A stretch of 64,000 nucleotides of DNA from Kutzneria sp. CA-103260 (GCF_018263855.1 NZ_CP073318.1:6324001-6388000); one strand, 5' to 3'; shown: positions 9,771-18,327, counted from the stretch's first letter. The notes: generated from the letters alone by a model not told the origin. A program made the numbers and translations.

Positions 9771-11507
9771 ATGGCCTTCTCCGTCCAGATGCCGGCACTC
9801 GGCGAGAGTGTCACGGAGGGCACCGTCACCCGCTGGCTCAAGAACGAGGGCGAGCGTGTCGAGGTCGACGAGCCCTTGCTGGAGGTCTCCACCGACAAGG
9901 TCGACACCGAGATCCCGTCGCCGGCCGCCGGTGTGCTCACGCGCATCGTCGTCAAGGAGGACGAGACCGTCGAGGTCGGCGCCGAGCTCGCCGTGATCGG
10001 CGACGGCGCGTCGGCTCCCGCCCCGGCGCCGGCCCCCGAGCCCGCCGCCGCGCCGGCCCCGGCCCCGGCTCCGGTGGCTGCGGCCCCGGCCGCGCCGGCT
10101 CCGGCCGTCGCCCCGGCGCCGGCCCCGTCGGCCGGTCCGGCCCAGGGCACCGAGATCACCATGCCGGCGCTCGGCGAGAGCGTCACCGAGGGCACGGTCA
10201 CCCGCTGGCTCAAGCAGGTCGGCGACCACGTCGACGTGGACGAGCCGCTGCTGGAGGTGTCCACCGACAAGGTCGACACCGAGATCCCGTCCCCGGTCGC
10301 CGGCACCCTGCTGGAGATCAGCGCCGGCGAGGACGCCACCGTCGAGGTCGGCGGCAAGCTGGCCGTCATCGGCGACGGCGCGTCGGCTCCGGCCGCTGCT
10401 CCGGCTCCGGCTCCCGCGCCGGTTGCTCCGGCTCCCGCCCCGGCTCCGGCCGTGCCGGCCCCGGCCCCCGTGGCTGCCACCCCGGCCCCGGCTGCCCCGG
10501 CTCCCGCGCCGGTCGCCGCCGCGCCGGCTCCGGCCGCGTCCGCCGAGGACGCCAACGGCGCGCCGTACGTGACGCCGCTGGTCCGCAAGCTGGCGTCGGA
10601 GAACGGCATCGACCTGAACTCGCTGCAGGGCACCGGCGTCGGTGGCCGCATCCGCAAGCAGGACGTGCTGGCCGCCGTGGAGGCCAAGAAGGCCCCCGCC
10701 CCGGCGCCGGCCGCCGCTCCCGCGGCCCCGGCCGCGTCGGCCCCCGCCGCCGCGTCCGCCGCGCCGTCGCCCGAGGCGGCCGCGCTGCGGGGCACCACGC
10801 AGAAGATGACCCGGATCCGGCAGACCATCGCCAAGCGCATGGTGGAGTCGCTGCAGGTCTCGGCCCAGCTCACCACCGTGATCGAGGTCGACATCACCCG
10901 GATCGCCCGGCTGCGCGACCGCGCCAAGCGGGGCTTCGAGGCGCGGGAGGGCGTGAAGCTGTCCTTCCTGCCGTTCTTCGCCAAGGCCGCGGTCGAGGCG
11001 CTCAAGCAGCACCCGCAGGTCAACGCCTCCATCAACGACCAGACGATGGAGGTCACCTACCACGGCGCCGAGCACCTGAGCATCGCCGTGGACTCGCCGC
11101 GCGGCCTGATGGTGCCGGTCATCCACAACGCCGGTGACCTCAACATCGCCGGCCTGGCCCGCAAGATCGCCGACCTGGCCGAGCGGACCCGCAACAACAA
11201 GATCAAACCGGACGAGCTGGCCGGCGGCACCTTCACGCTGACCAACACCGGCAGCCGGGGCGCCCTGTTCGACACGCCGATCCTGAACCAGCCGCAGGTC
11301 GGCATGCTCGGCACCGGCGCCGTGGTCAAGCGCCCGGTCGTGGTGGCCGACGAGGCCGGCGGCGACACCATCGCCATCCGGTCCATGGTGTACCTGGCCC
11401 TGTCCTACGACCACCGCCTGGTGGACGGCGCGGACGCGGCCCGCTTCCTCACCACGATCAAGCACCGCTTGGAGGAGGGCGCCTTCGAGGCCGACCTCGG
11501 CCTCTGA
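9771..11507 (+). CDS. sucB: 2-oxoacid dehydrogenase E2 (dihydrolipoyl acyltransferase)
   Basis: 578 residues. There are two lipoyl domains (about 1-80 and 127-205) with lipoylation sites K43 and K167 in DKVDTE, joined by long Ala-Pro linkers. A peripheral-subunit-binding domain follows (VTPLVRKLASENGIDL), then the catalytic acyltransferase core ending SYDHRLVDGADA with active-site H548. Actinobacterial proteins of this type (M. tuberculosis DlaT/SucB) serve pyruvate dehydrogenase and related complexes, so the name sucB should not be read as 2-oxoglutarate-specific. It needs lipoate made by LipB and LipA encoded downstream. A canonical terminator follows. Confidence 0.95.
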   Translation: MAFSVQMPALGESVTEGTVTRWLKNEGERVEVDEPLLEVSTDKVDTEIPSPAAGVLTRIVVKEDETVEVGAELAVIGDGASAPAPAPAPEPAAAPAPAPAPVAAAPAAPAPAVAPAPAPSAGPAQGTEITMPALGESVTEGTVTRWLKQVGDHVDVDEPLLEVSTDKVDTEIPSPVAGTLLEISAGEDATVEVGGKLAVIGDGASAPAAAPAPAPAPVAPAPAPAPAVPAPAPVAATPAPAAPAPAPVAAAPAPAASAEDANGAPYVTPLVRKLASENGIDLNSLQGTGVGGRIRKQDVLAAVEAKKAPAPAPAAAPAAPAASAPAAASAAPSPEAAALRGTTQKMTRIRQTIAKRMVESLQVSAQLTTVIEVDITRIARLRDRAKRGFEAREGVKLSFLPFFAKAAVEALKQHPQVNASINDQTMEVTYHGAEHLSIAVDSPRGLMVPVIHNAGDLNIAGLARKIADLAERTRNNKIKPDELAGGTFTLTNTGSRGALFDTPILNQPQVGMLGTGAVVKRPVVVADEAGGDTIAIRSMVYLALSYDHRLVDGADAARFLTTIKHRLEEGAFEADLGL

Positions 11508-11525
11508 GGCGAATAGCGCACCAAG

Positions 11526-11560
11526 GAGGGCTGCCGCCCACACCGGGCAGCCCTCTTTTT
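11526..11560 (+). terminator. Rho-independent terminator of lpdA-sucB
   Basis: 10-bp stem GAGGGCTGCC / GGCAGCCCTC with a 10-nt loop and five T residues. Confidence 0.9.
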
Positions 11561-11562
11561 CG

Positions 11563-11638
11563 CGCGAGTCCCGCTCTCAGGCAGCCATGTGTCGAGTTCC
11601 GGAACTCGACATTCAGTTGCCTGACAGCGGGACTCGCG
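11563..11638. repeat. Dispersed repeat, copy 2 (head-to-head pair)
   Basis: Two copies of the repeat at 815 and 14874 fused head to head around TTCCGGAA, giving a 76-bp imperfect palindrome with outer arms CGCGAGTCCCGCT / AGCGGGACTCGCG. It lies right after the sucB terminator and 48 bp before the next gene. Confidence 0.8.
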
Positions 11639-11685
11639 GGGACCCCGGTGCTGCGGTTCACGGGTGGGCGGGGGACGATCGAGGC

Positions 11686-12582
11686 ATGCGCGTGGTGGTG
11701 GCCGGCTCGTCCGGCTTGATCGGTTCCGCCCTGCTGCCGGTGCTTCGGCACGCCGGCCACGAGGTGCTGCGCCTGGTGCGCCGGCCGGCGGCGGCCCGGG
11801 ACGAGCGGACCTGGGACCCGCCGGCGGGGCGGATCCAGGACGGCACGCTGGACGGCGTGGACGCGGTGCTGAACCTGTGCGGGGCGGGCATCGGCGACAA
11901 GCGCTGGAGCCAGGCCCGCAAGCAGACCCTGCTGGACTCCCGGGTCGAGCCGACCGAGGTGCTGGCGGCGGCGGTCGCCGAGCACAAGGTGCCGGTGCTG
12001 GTGAACGCGTCGGCGGTCGGCTTCTACGGGGACACCGGCGACAAGGTCGTCGACGAGTCGGGGCCGAAGGGCCAGGGTTTCCTGGCCGACCTGGTGCACG
12101 AGTGGGAGTCGGCGACCCAGCCGGCGCGGGACGCGGGCGCCCGGGTGGTGGTCCTGCGCACGGGCCTGGTGCTCGCGGAGTCCGGCGGCCTGCTGGGCAA
12201 GCTGCGGCCGCTGGTGTCGTTCATGCTGGGCGGCAAGCTCGGCGACGGCCGGCAGTACTGGCCGTGGATCTCGCTGGACGACGAGCTGGCGGCGATCCGC
12301 TTCGTGCTGGAGCACGACGACATCTCGGGTCCGGTGAACCTGTGCGCGCCGGAGCAGCTGACCAACGCCCAGCTGACCCGGGAGCTGGGCGAGGCGCTGG
12401 GCCGCCCGACGCCGTGGACGGTGCCGGGCTTCGCGATCCGGGCGGTGCTGGGCGAGTTCGCCGACGAGGGCATCCTGATCGGCCAGCGGGCGACCCCGAA
12501 GGCGTTGCTGGCGCACGGTTTCGAGTTCCAGCACGAGACCCTGGCCACCGCGCTCGCGGACGTCGTCGGGACGCGGGCGTAA
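11686..12582 (+). CDS. TIGR01777-family NAD(P)-dependent epimerase (YfcH/SDR39U-like)
   Basis: 298 residues. RVVVAGSSGLIGSALLPVL at the N-terminus is a Rossmann GxSGxIG, and VNASAVGFYGD / GQGFLADLVHEWE are signature stretches of the TIGR01777 sugar-epimerase-like family. No reaction is established for the family. The C-terminal domain RATPKALLAHGFEFQHETLATAL is the usual DUF1731 tail. The equivalent gene lies between dlaT and lipB in M. tuberculosis (Rv2216). ATG 11686 is chosen over earlier starts, which would lie inside the repeat. The stop is 9 bp from lipB, so the two are probably co-transcribed. Confidence 0.9.
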   Translation: MRVVVAGSSGLIGSALLPVLRHAGHEVLRLVRRPAAARDERTWDPPAGRIQDGTLDGVDAVLNLCGAGIGDKRWSQARKQTLLDSRVEPTEVLAAAVAEHKVPVLVNASAVGFYGDTGDKVVDESGPKGQGFLADLVHEWESATQPARDAGARVVVLRTGLVLAESGGLLGKLRPLVSFMLGGKLGDGRQYWPWISLDDELAAIRFVLEHDDISGPVNLCAPEQLTNAQLTRELGEALGRPTPWTVPGFAIRAVLGEFADEGILIGQRATPKALLAHGFEFQHETLATALADVVGTRA

Positions 12583-12591
12583 AGTCGGTAC

Positions 12592-13323
12592 GTGACGACC
12601 TCATCCTGCCGCGCCACGGCCGATCCCGTGCAGGTGCGGCCGCTGGGCACCATCGACTACGCCGACGCGTGGGAGCTCCAGCGCGAGCTGCTCAACGCTC
12701 GCGCGGACGGCGTCGGTCCGGACACCCTGTTGCTGCTGGAGCACCCGTCGGTCTACACCGCCGGCAAGCGCACCGAGCCCGCGGACCGGCCGCAGGACGG
12801 CACGCCGGTGATCGACGTGGACCGTGGCGGCAAGATCACCTGGCACGGTCCGGGGCAACTGGTCGGCTATCCGATCGTCAAGCTTTCCGACCCGGTCGAC
12901 GTCGTCGACTACGTGCGGCGCGTCGAGCAGGCCCTGATCCACGTCTGCGACGCGTTCGGCCTGGCCACCGGCCGGGTCGAGGGCCGCAGCGGGGTATGGC
13001 TGGCCGCCGACGGCGACCGCCCCGAGCGCAAGATCGCCGCCATCGGCATCCGGGTGCAGCGCGGCGTCACCATGCACGGCCTGGAGATCAACTGCAACGC
13101 CGACCTGGACGCCTTCGGCAAGATCATCCCGTGCGGCATCCGCGACGCCGGCGTCACCTCGCTGTCGGCCGAGCTGGGCCGGGACGTGACCGTGGCCGAG
13201 GTCCAGCCCCTGGTCCAGGCGGCCGTGCTGGCCGCGATCGAGGGCACGCTGCCGCTCACGGTCCGCAACATCGAGCGCAACCAGCCGACGGCCGCCGGGG
13301 TGACGTTCTCCCTGTCTTCCTGA
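12592..13323 (+). CDS. lipB: Octanoyl-[acyl carrier protein]:protein octanoyltransferase
   Basis: 243 residues. It moves the octanoyl chain from acyl carrier protein to lipoyl-domain lysines, the first step of lipoate synthesis. RGGKITWHGPGQLVGYPI (residues 78-95) is the LipB signature. The catalytic dyad is K147 (ERKIAAIG) and C181 (IIPCGI). GTG start at 12592. The substrate proteins SucB and relatives are encoded upstream. LipA, normally next to it, is 5.5 kb downstream behind unrelated genes. Confidence 0.97.
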   Translation: MTTSSCRATADPVQVRPLGTIDYADAWELQRELLNARADGVGPDTLLLLEHPSVYTAGKRTEPADRPQDGTPVIDVDRGGKITWHGPGQLVGYPIVKLSDPVDVVDYVRRVEQALIHVCDAFGLATGRVEGRSGVWLAADGDRPERKIAAIGIRVQRGVTMHGLEINCNADLDAFGKIIPCGIRDAGVTSLSAELGRDVTVAEVQPLVQAAVLAAIEGTLPLTVRNIERNQPTAAGVTFSLSS

Positions 13324-13345
13324 CAGACGCCTCTCTTCTCTGATA

Positions 13346-13361
13346 TTCCGTAACTACGGAA
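13346..13361. promoter_or_regulatory. 16-bp palindrome before the serine hydrolase gene
   Basis: TTCCGTA-AC-TACGGAA is a perfect inverted repeat, 20 bp before the ATG at 13381. It is a plausible operator for the ArsR-like regulator encoded just downstream. Confidence 0.55.
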
Positions 13362-13380
13362 AAACGGAAGAGGGGGTTCC

Positions 13381-14403
13381 ATGCTGTCCAGACGACACGT
13401 GTTGGCCGGCGCGGCGGCGGTCGCGGCCGCGCCGCTGCTGCTGCCGGGCCGGGCTGTTGCTGCTGAAGGCACTGACTGGGGCGAGTGGCTGGCCAAGCAC
13501 CGCGACAACGTCAAGGTGTTCGCCGACGACGGCCGCGACGGGCGCATTGCGCACCAGGAGTGCCGAATGTCGCCGATGGCGTCCGCCTACAAGGCGATCC
13601 ACGCCGCCGCCTTCGCCGGCAGCGGCATCAACCCGCAGCGCCAGATCAAGATCCGCGACTGGGAGTCGTACTACCTGCCCGGCACGGACGGCAATGCGCA
13701 CCCGAACTCGTTGGCGATGCTGGGGATTCCGGCCAACGGGGCGTGGGCCGCGGACCCGGACCAACTGGTGCCGTTGGACTGGGTGGTGCGGGCGATGATC
13801 ATCCAGAGCGACAACTCGGCCGCCGACTATCTGCACGACCTGCTCGGGGTGCCGGCGCTGCGCCGGACGGCGGCCCGCGGCGGCTGGCCGGAAGCCCAGG
13901 TGCCGGCGCTGATCGGCCAGGTGCTCCGCCTGTGGTGGCCGGGCACGAACGACGAGTTGGCCAGGCGGTTTCTGACCGATACCGAGTTCCACGCGGCGGC
14001 GCTCGCGAAGCTGTCCCAACCCCCGATCGTGGACCCGTTCGCGTGGGCGAAGACAACACACCGCGCCAGCGCCGTGGACTTGGCCTCGCTGCATCGGTCC
14101 ATCGCCACGGAACGGATTCCCGGCCGGCGCTACCTGGAGCTGGCGCTCGCCCCGCTCGTGCAGCCCGGTGAGCTGGGCATCGGCTACAAGGGCGGTGAGC
14201 TGCCGGGCATTCTCACCCTGGCGTTCTCACTGCGCCGCGCCGACGGCACGATCGGCATCAGCGTGGTCCTGGTGTCGGATCTCACCGCGGACGACTACAA
14301 GGCGCTGCATGCGAACGAGGGCGACTTCGCCATGTTCTGCCTGGGCATGCTGCGGGACCCGGCGGTGCTCGCGCGGGTCGGGAAGGCACTCGGGCATGCT
14401 TGA
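13381..14403 (+). CDS. Tat-exported serine hydrolase, class A beta-lactamase fold
   Basis: 340 residues. SRRHVLAGAAAVAAAPLLL is a twin-arginine signal with likely cleavage after AVA near residue 27. The penicillin-recognising motifs are all present at plausible spacing: SxxK as S68-A-Y-K71, SDN at 143-145, and KGG at 270-272 in place of KTG/KSG. This supports an exported serine acylase or beta-lactamase-like enzyme, but the class A Glu166 loop is not obvious, so beta-lactam hydrolysis is not assured. The motif is preceded by GGGGG. It is followed after 3 bp by a small regulator, so the two probably form an operon. Confidence 0.8.
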   Translation: MLSRRHVLAGAAAVAAAPLLLPGRAVAAEGTDWGEWLAKHRDNVKVFADDGRDGRIAHQECRMSPMASAYKAIHAAAFAGSGINPQRQIKIRDWESYYLPGTDGNAHPNSLAMLGIPANGAWAADPDQLVPLDWVVRAMIIQSDNSAADYLHDLLGVPALRRTAARGGWPEAQVPALIGQVLRLWWPGTNDELARRFLTDTEFHAAALAKLSQPPIVDPFAWAKTTHRASAVDLASLHRSIATERIPGRRYLELALAPLVQPGELGIGYKGGELPGILTLAFSLRRADGTIGISVVLVSDLTADDYKALHANEGDFAMFCLGMLRDPAVLARVGKALGHA

Positions 14404-14406
14404 TCA

Positions 14407-14865
14407 GTGTCTGACTACGCCGAACGGATCGCCGACCTCGAACGCCGCGTCGCCGCCCTGGAGGGCCAGCGGCCGACAGCCGAGGCGTTGGCGGCGGGCA
14501 TTGTCGGGTACCAGGGCGACGTCCATCTCAACGGCGACCTGTCCTGGCAGATCAAGTTCGGCGTGGACGCGACGCTCCAGCTGCCCGACGGCCCGCGGGT
14601 CGATCTGCTCGCGGCGCTGGGCCACCCGGTGCGGACGGCGATCGTCCGGCACCTGATCGCCAACGGGGCGCAGCCCGCCCCCGCCTTGTCGGAGGCGGCC
14701 GGGCTGCGCTCCACCGGCCAGCTCTACCACCACCTGAAGGCCCTGGTCTCGGCCAAGGCGGTGGAGCAGGACAGCCGCGGCAGCTACCAGGTGCCGCCCA
14801 CGGCCGTCATTCCCCTGCTGGTGATCCTCACGGCCGCCGCGGACGTCGCCGGCCAGCTGCGGTGA
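14407..14865 (+). CDS. ArsR-like winged-helix regulator
   Basis: 152 residues from GTG 14407. The first 25 residues (DYAERIADLERRVAALEGQR) form a short coiled coil. A beta-rich stretch follows, then a winged helix: LLAALGHPVRTAIVRHLIANG and LSEAAGLRSTGQLYHHLKAL, with the recognition helix near residue 105. Its place immediately behind the serine hydrolase suggests that it senses something linked to that enzyme and may bind the palindrome at 13346. I see no metal-binding Cys pattern. Confidence 0.75.
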   Translation: MSDYAERIADLERRVAALEGQRPTAEALAAGIVGYQGDVHLNGDLSWQIKFGVDATLQLPDGPRVDLLAALGHPVRTAIVRHLIANGAQPAPALSEAAGLRSTGQLYHHLKALVSAKAVEQDSRGSYQVPPTAVIPLLVILTAAADVAGQLR

Positions 14866-14871
14866 TCTACC

Positions 14872-15651
14872 TCAACTCGACATTCGGTTGCCTGACAGCG
14901 GGACTCGCCGGAGAAATGCGGTCAACAGTTCGGCGGCGCGGGTGGGGTCCTCGGCGGGGAACAGGTGGCCGGCGCCGGGTTCGATCACCAGTTCCGAGTC
15001 GGGGATCCGCTGCCGCAGCGTGGTCACGGCGTCGACCGGCGCGATGCCGTCACGGGTGCCGGTGACGACCAGGGTCGGCACGTCGACCGACGCCGCCAGC
15101 GCGGCGAAGCCGGTGTCGAAGTAGCTGAGGAACGCCTCGGTCATCGCCCGCACGCTGGCGTTGCGGTAGTTCTCGTAGTCCATCTCCAGGATCCACCGCC
15201 GCCGCGCCTTGTCCTTGGTGACGATGACAAACGCGTCGGCCAGGTACACGGCGGGCTTGCTGCACAGCCAGATCCGCGCCAGCGGCGCGGGCAGCCAGGA
15301 GCCGATCCGGTAGTACAGCTTGCCCAGCCAGGCGGTGGGGCCGGTCGCCTCGGACACCGGGTTGAACAGGCACAACCCGTCCAGCGCGGCCCCGTACTTC
15401 GCGGCGTAGACCAGCGAGATGGACGCCCCCAGCGAGTGGCCGGCGAGCACGAACCGGTCCAGTCCCAAGGACAGCCGCAGCCGCTCGATCTCGGCGGCGT
15501 AGTTCTCCAGGGTGTGCGGCACGGTCAGCGGCGGCGACGTGCCGTAGCCCGGCAGGTCCGGCACGACGACGTCGACCCCGTCGAGCGCGTCGGCCAGTTC
15601 CCGCAGGCCACGGTGGTCGCCGCCGAGCCCGTGCAGCAGCAGGACGGTCAC
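14872..15651 (-). CDS. Alpha/beta-fold hydrolase
   Basis: 259 residues. TVLLLHGLGGDHRGL is the oxyanion loop, VLAGHSLGASISL carries the nucleophile Ser, VTGTRDGIAP the acid Asp and EPGAGHLFPAED the His. The fold includes esterases, lipases and C-C hydrolases; the substrate is unknown. The GTG start at 15651 overlaps the stop of the upstream LLM oxidoreductase (GTGA), so the two are probably co-translated. The C-terminus PLSGNRMSS comes from repeat sequence. Confidence 0.88.
   Translation of the reverse strand: MTVLLLHGLGGDHRGLRELADALDGVDVVVPDLPGYGTSPPLTVPHTLENYAAEIERLRLSLGLDRFVLAGHSLGASISLVYAAKYGAALDGLCLFNPVSEATGPTAWLGKLYYRIGSWLPAPLARIWLCSKPAVYLADAFVIVTKDKARRRWILEMDYENYRNASVRAMTEAFLSYFDTGFAALAASVDVPTLVVTGTRDGIAPVDAVTTLRQRIPDSELVIEPGAGHLFPAEDPTRAAELLTAFLRRVPLSGNRMSS
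14874..14908. repeat. Dispersed repeat, copy 3 (inside a hydrolase 3' end)
   Basis: AACTCGACATTCGGTTGCC, then TGACAGCGGGACTCGC. It matches copies 1 and 2. Read on the minus strand it encodes the last 11 residues and stop of the alpha/beta hydrolase, in a different frame from copy 1. Confidence 0.8.
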
Positions 15652-16592
15652 TTGGTCCACTTGGCGGCGACCTCCGCCGCGAAGAGGTCCAGGTGGTCCA
15701 GGTCGGACAGGTCCAGCAACTGGAGGTAGAACCGGTTGGTGCCGGCTCCCTCGTGCCAGGCGCCGATGCGGTCCAGCACCTCGGCCGGCGTGCCGGTGAA
15801 GGCGTTCTGCTTCAGCTCGTCGACGTCGCGACCGATGGCGGCGGCGCGCCGAGCCACCTCGGCGTCGTCCCGGCCGACGACCACCGGCTGGGCCACCGAC
15901 AGGATGATCGAGGACGGATCGCGGCCGATCGCCTCGCACGCCGCCTTGACCCGGTCGAACTGGGCCGCCGCGGTCTCGATCGAGCAGAAGCCGATGTTGA
16001 ACTCGTCGGCGAAGCGGGCCGCCAGCCGGGGCGTGCGCTTGACGCCGTAGCCGCCGACCAGCACCGGCGGGCGCGGGCTCTGCGCCGGCTTGGGCAGCGC
16101 CGGCGAGTCGGTGACCTGGTAGTGCTTGCCGGCGAAGGAGTAGGTCTGGCCGGCGGGCGTGCCCCACAGGCCGGTGATGATCTCGACCTGCTCCTCGTAC
16201 CGGTCGAAGCGCTCGCCCATCTCCGGGAACGGGATGCCGTAGGCGGTGTGCTCGACCTCGTACCAGCCGCTGCCGATGCCCAGTTCGACGCGGCCGCCGG
16301 ACATCTGGTCGACCTGCGCGACGGAGATCGCCAACGGGCCGGGGTGGCGGAAGGTGATCGGGCTCATCAGGGTGCCCAGCCGCAGCCGGGACGTCTCGCG
16401 GGCCAGGCCGGCCAGCGTGATCCAGGCGTCGGTCGGGCCGGGCAGCCCGTCCGAGTCGCCCATCCGCAGATAGTGGTCGGAACGGAAGAAGGCGTCGTAA
16501 CCGGCGTCCTCGGCGGCGCGGGCCACCCGGAGCAGGTCGTCGTAGGTGGCCCCCTGCTGGGGCTCGGTGAAGATCCGGAAGTCCACGGCCAC
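15648..16592 (-). CDS. LLM-class F420-dependent oxidoreductase
   Basis: 314 residues, luciferase-like TIM barrel. VDFRIFTEPQQGATYDDLLRVA and LRLGTLMSPITFRHPG are typical of the actinobacterial F420-using branch, and the end (GAGTNRFYLQLLDLSDLDHL) is also characteristic. F420 use is inferred from subfamily, not proven. Two GTG codons six bases apart could start it; 16592 is preferred because an AGG lies just upstream. It is coupled to the alpha/beta hydrolase and divergent from a LysR gene with a strong palindrome between. Confidence 0.87.
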   Translation of the reverse strand: MAVDFRIFTEPQQGATYDDLLRVARAAEDAGYDAFFRSDHYLRMGDSDGLPGPTDAWITLAGLARETSRLRLGTLMSPITFRHPGPLAISVAQVDQMSGGRVELGIGSGWYEVEHTAYGIPFPEMGERFDRYEEQVEIITGLWGTPAGQTYSFAGKHYQVTDSPALPKPAQSPRPPVLVGGYGVKRTPRLAARFADEFNIGFCSIETAAAQFDRVKAACEAIGRDPSSIILSVAQPVVVGRDDAEVARRAAAIGRDVDELKQNAFTGTPAEVLDRIGAWHEGAGTNRFYLQLLDLSDLDHLDLFAAEVAAKWTK

Positions 16593-16643
16593 CAACCTAG
16601 CCACCCAGCGAATGAATCGATCAGCTACTGCCCCCCGACCGGT

Positions 16644-16662
16644 CACAGACCTAAGGTCTGTG
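16644..16662. promoter_or_regulatory. LysR-type operator between LLM and LysR genes
   Basis: CACAGACCT-A-AGGTCTGTG is a perfect 9-bp inverted repeat in the 124-bp divergent intergenic region. Size and place fit the T-N11-A recognition site of LysR regulators. Confidence 0.7.
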
Positions 16663-16716
16663 GTGACGCCGCGTGCTGTTGCCAGCCAAATACCGCCAAG
16701 AACACAGGTGATCAGC

Positions 16717-17655
16717 ATGGAGTTGCGCCAGTTGTCGCATTTCGTCGCCGTAGCGGAGGAATGCCACTTCACCAGGGCGGCCCGGAGGCTGCACATCGCC
16801 CAGTCCAGCCTGTCCGCCTCGATCCAGACGCTCGAACGGGAGCTGGGGGCCCAGCTGTTCGTCCGGGACAAGCGCCAGGTCCGGCTGACCGACGCCGGCC
16901 GGGCGCTGCTGGTGGAGGCCCGACGGGCCCTGAGCACGGTGACGGCCGCCCGGGAGGCCGTGGCCGCCGTGCAGGGCGGCCTGCGAGGCCGGGTGATCGT
17001 CGGGCTCGCCCGGGCCGTGGACCACGGGGCCCTGATGGCCGCGCTCGGCCGGTTCCACCGGGCGCATCCGGACGTGGAGGTCGTGCTGGGCCACGACAGC
17101 TCGTCCCGGCTGCTCGACCAGGTCCGGGATGGGAGGCTGGACCTGGCCCTGCTGCTGATGCCGGCCAACCGGATGGCCGCCGCGCTGCCCAACGGTGCTC
17201 TGGGTGCCGAGGGGGTGACCGTCACGCCCGTGCGGCCGGAACGGCCGGTGGTGGCCTGCGGGCCCGACCACCGGTTCGCCCAGCGCAACGCCATCGGCCT
17301 CGGCGAGCTGCGGGCCGAGACGCTGGTCGACTTCCCGGGCGGCGGCAACGAGTTCGGCGGCAAGGTCGCGTTCCACGCCGACGACGTGCACACCATGCTG
17401 GACGTGGTGGCCGCCGGCCTGGCCATCGCGGTGCTGCCGCGCAGCACCGCCCGTGGCCGGGCCGGGGTGCGGTTCGTGGAGCTGCAGGGCGAGCCGCCGC
17501 TGTGGGAGCTGATGCTGGCGCACCCGGAGCGGTCCAACGCCGCCGCCGGCGCGCTGTTGGCCGCGCTGCTGGCTAGCGGCGACGACGCCGTGACGGCGGG
17601 ACCGGTTCCGCCGGCGCGTCCGCACCTGCTGCTGCCGGTCGGCGCAGTCCGCTGA
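16717..17655 (+). CDS. LysR-family transcriptional regulator
   Basis: 312 residues. MELRQLSHFVAVAEECHFTRAARRLHIAQSS is the LTTR helix-turn-helix, and a full periplasmic-binding-like effector domain follows. The ATG at 16717 aligns with the normal LTTR start. It is divergent from the LLM/hydrolase pair, the classical arrangement for an LTTR and its target. Its last 83 bp overlap the convergent TetR gene; the tail after about residue 285 is low-complexity and either stop could be less conserved. Confidence 0.9.
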   Translation: MELRQLSHFVAVAEECHFTRAARRLHIAQSSLSASIQTLERELGAQLFVRDKRQVRLTDAGRALLVEARRALSTVTAAREAVAAVQGGLRGRVIVGLARAVDHGALMAALGRFHRAHPDVEVVLGHDSSSRLLDQVRDGRLDLALLLMPANRMAAALPNGALGAEGVTVTPVRPERPVVACGPDHRFAQRNAIGLGELRAETLVDFPGGGNEFGGKVAFHADDVHTMLDVVAAGLAIAVLPRSTARGRAGVRFVELQGEPPLWELMLAHPERSNAAAGALLAALLASGDDAVTAGPVPPARPHLLLPVGAVR

Positions 17656-18238
17656 CCACTCGGGTAATCGACCAGGCCACTTCCTCACTGGCCTTGCGCG
17701 GGTCGGCGGCGCCGGCGATCATGCTGGCGCCCGCCGACAGCGCCCCGTAGAGCAGCCGGGACATCACCTCGACCGGCATCTCGTCGATCTCGCCCGACTC
17801 GACCAGGGCCGTCACCGACTCGCGGATCAGGCCGTAGCTGAAGTGCTCCTCGGCCTCCCGCCAGCGGGCCCAGCCCATCACCACCGGGCCCTCGTGCACC
17901 ACGATGCGCTGGAACGCCGGGTCCAGGCAGACCCGCACGTAGGCCCGCAGGCCGGCCATGGCCGTCTCCCACGGGTGGCCCGGGCTGCTGACGATCTCGC
18001 CGAGGCGGCGCATCGCCTTGGTCTCCACGGTGTCGAAGGCCGCCTCGAACAGCGCCTGCTTGCCGCTGAAGTGGTGGTAGAGCGCGCCCTTGGTGACGCG
18101 GGCCCGCTTGGCCACCTCGTCCAGCGAGGTGCCCGCGTACCCCCGCTTGGTGAACAGCTCCACAGCGCTGTCCACCAGGGCGTCCCTGGTGGATTCCGAA
18201 TACTCGAGCCGTCTCGACCGCGCTGTCGCCACGCTCAC
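17573..18238 (-). CDS. TetR-family transcriptional repressor
   Basis: 221 residues. DALVDSAVELFTKRGYAGTSLDEVAKRARVTKGALYHHFSGKQALFEA is a textbook TetR N-terminal HTH, written here only in outline: helix 3 is TKGALYHHF near residue 45. The C-terminal ligand domain is not diagnostic. I take GTG 18238; an in-frame GTG at 18250 would place the start inside the operator. It is divergent from the hypothetical gene at 18328, with three copies of a 15-bp operator unit between them, which implies autoregulation. Confidence 0.92.
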   Translation of the reverse strand: MSVATARSRRLEYSESTRDALVDSAVELFTKRGYAGTSLDEVAKRARVTKGALYHHFSGKQALFEAAFDTVETKAMRRLGEIVSSPGHPWETAMAGLRAYVRVCLDPAFQRIVVHEGPVVMGWARWREAEEHFSYGLIRESVTALVESGEIDEMPVEVMSRLLYGALSAGASMIAGAADPRKASEEVAWSITRVVSGLRRPAAAGADAPAEPVPPSRRRRR

Positions 18239-18249
18239 AACTCTATCCA

Positions 18250-18306
18250 CATACCGCCGGTACGTACCCGTGGTATGGTCGTCGTGTCGGACATACCGCG
18301 AGTATG
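18250..18306. promoter_or_regulatory. Three copies of a TetR-type operator unit
   Basis: Consensus CATACNNNNNGTAYG. Units are at 18250-18264 (CATACCGCCGGTACG), 18263-18277 (reverse orientation) and 18292-18306 (CATACCGCGAGTATG). The first two overlap and together make a 26-bp palindrome in which 11 of 13 positions pair. A fourth unit lies at 20914-20928. Confidence 0.75.
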
Positions 18307-18327
18307 CCGAAGACCGGAGGTACGACG

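Noticed and set aside
9732..11543. 603-codon minus-strand frame antisense to sucB
   Set aside because: Gly/Arg-rich reverse of Ala-Pro linkers; sucB is certain.
13381..14403. Resistance beta-lactamase
   Set aside because: SxxK, SDN and KGG are present, but the class A Glu166 loop is not seen, so only the fold is claimed.
17573..17655. 83-bp LysR/TetR 3' overlap as an error
   Set aside because: Both genes are strongly supported by their N-terminal halves; convergent overlaps of low-complexity tails are common in high-GC DNA.
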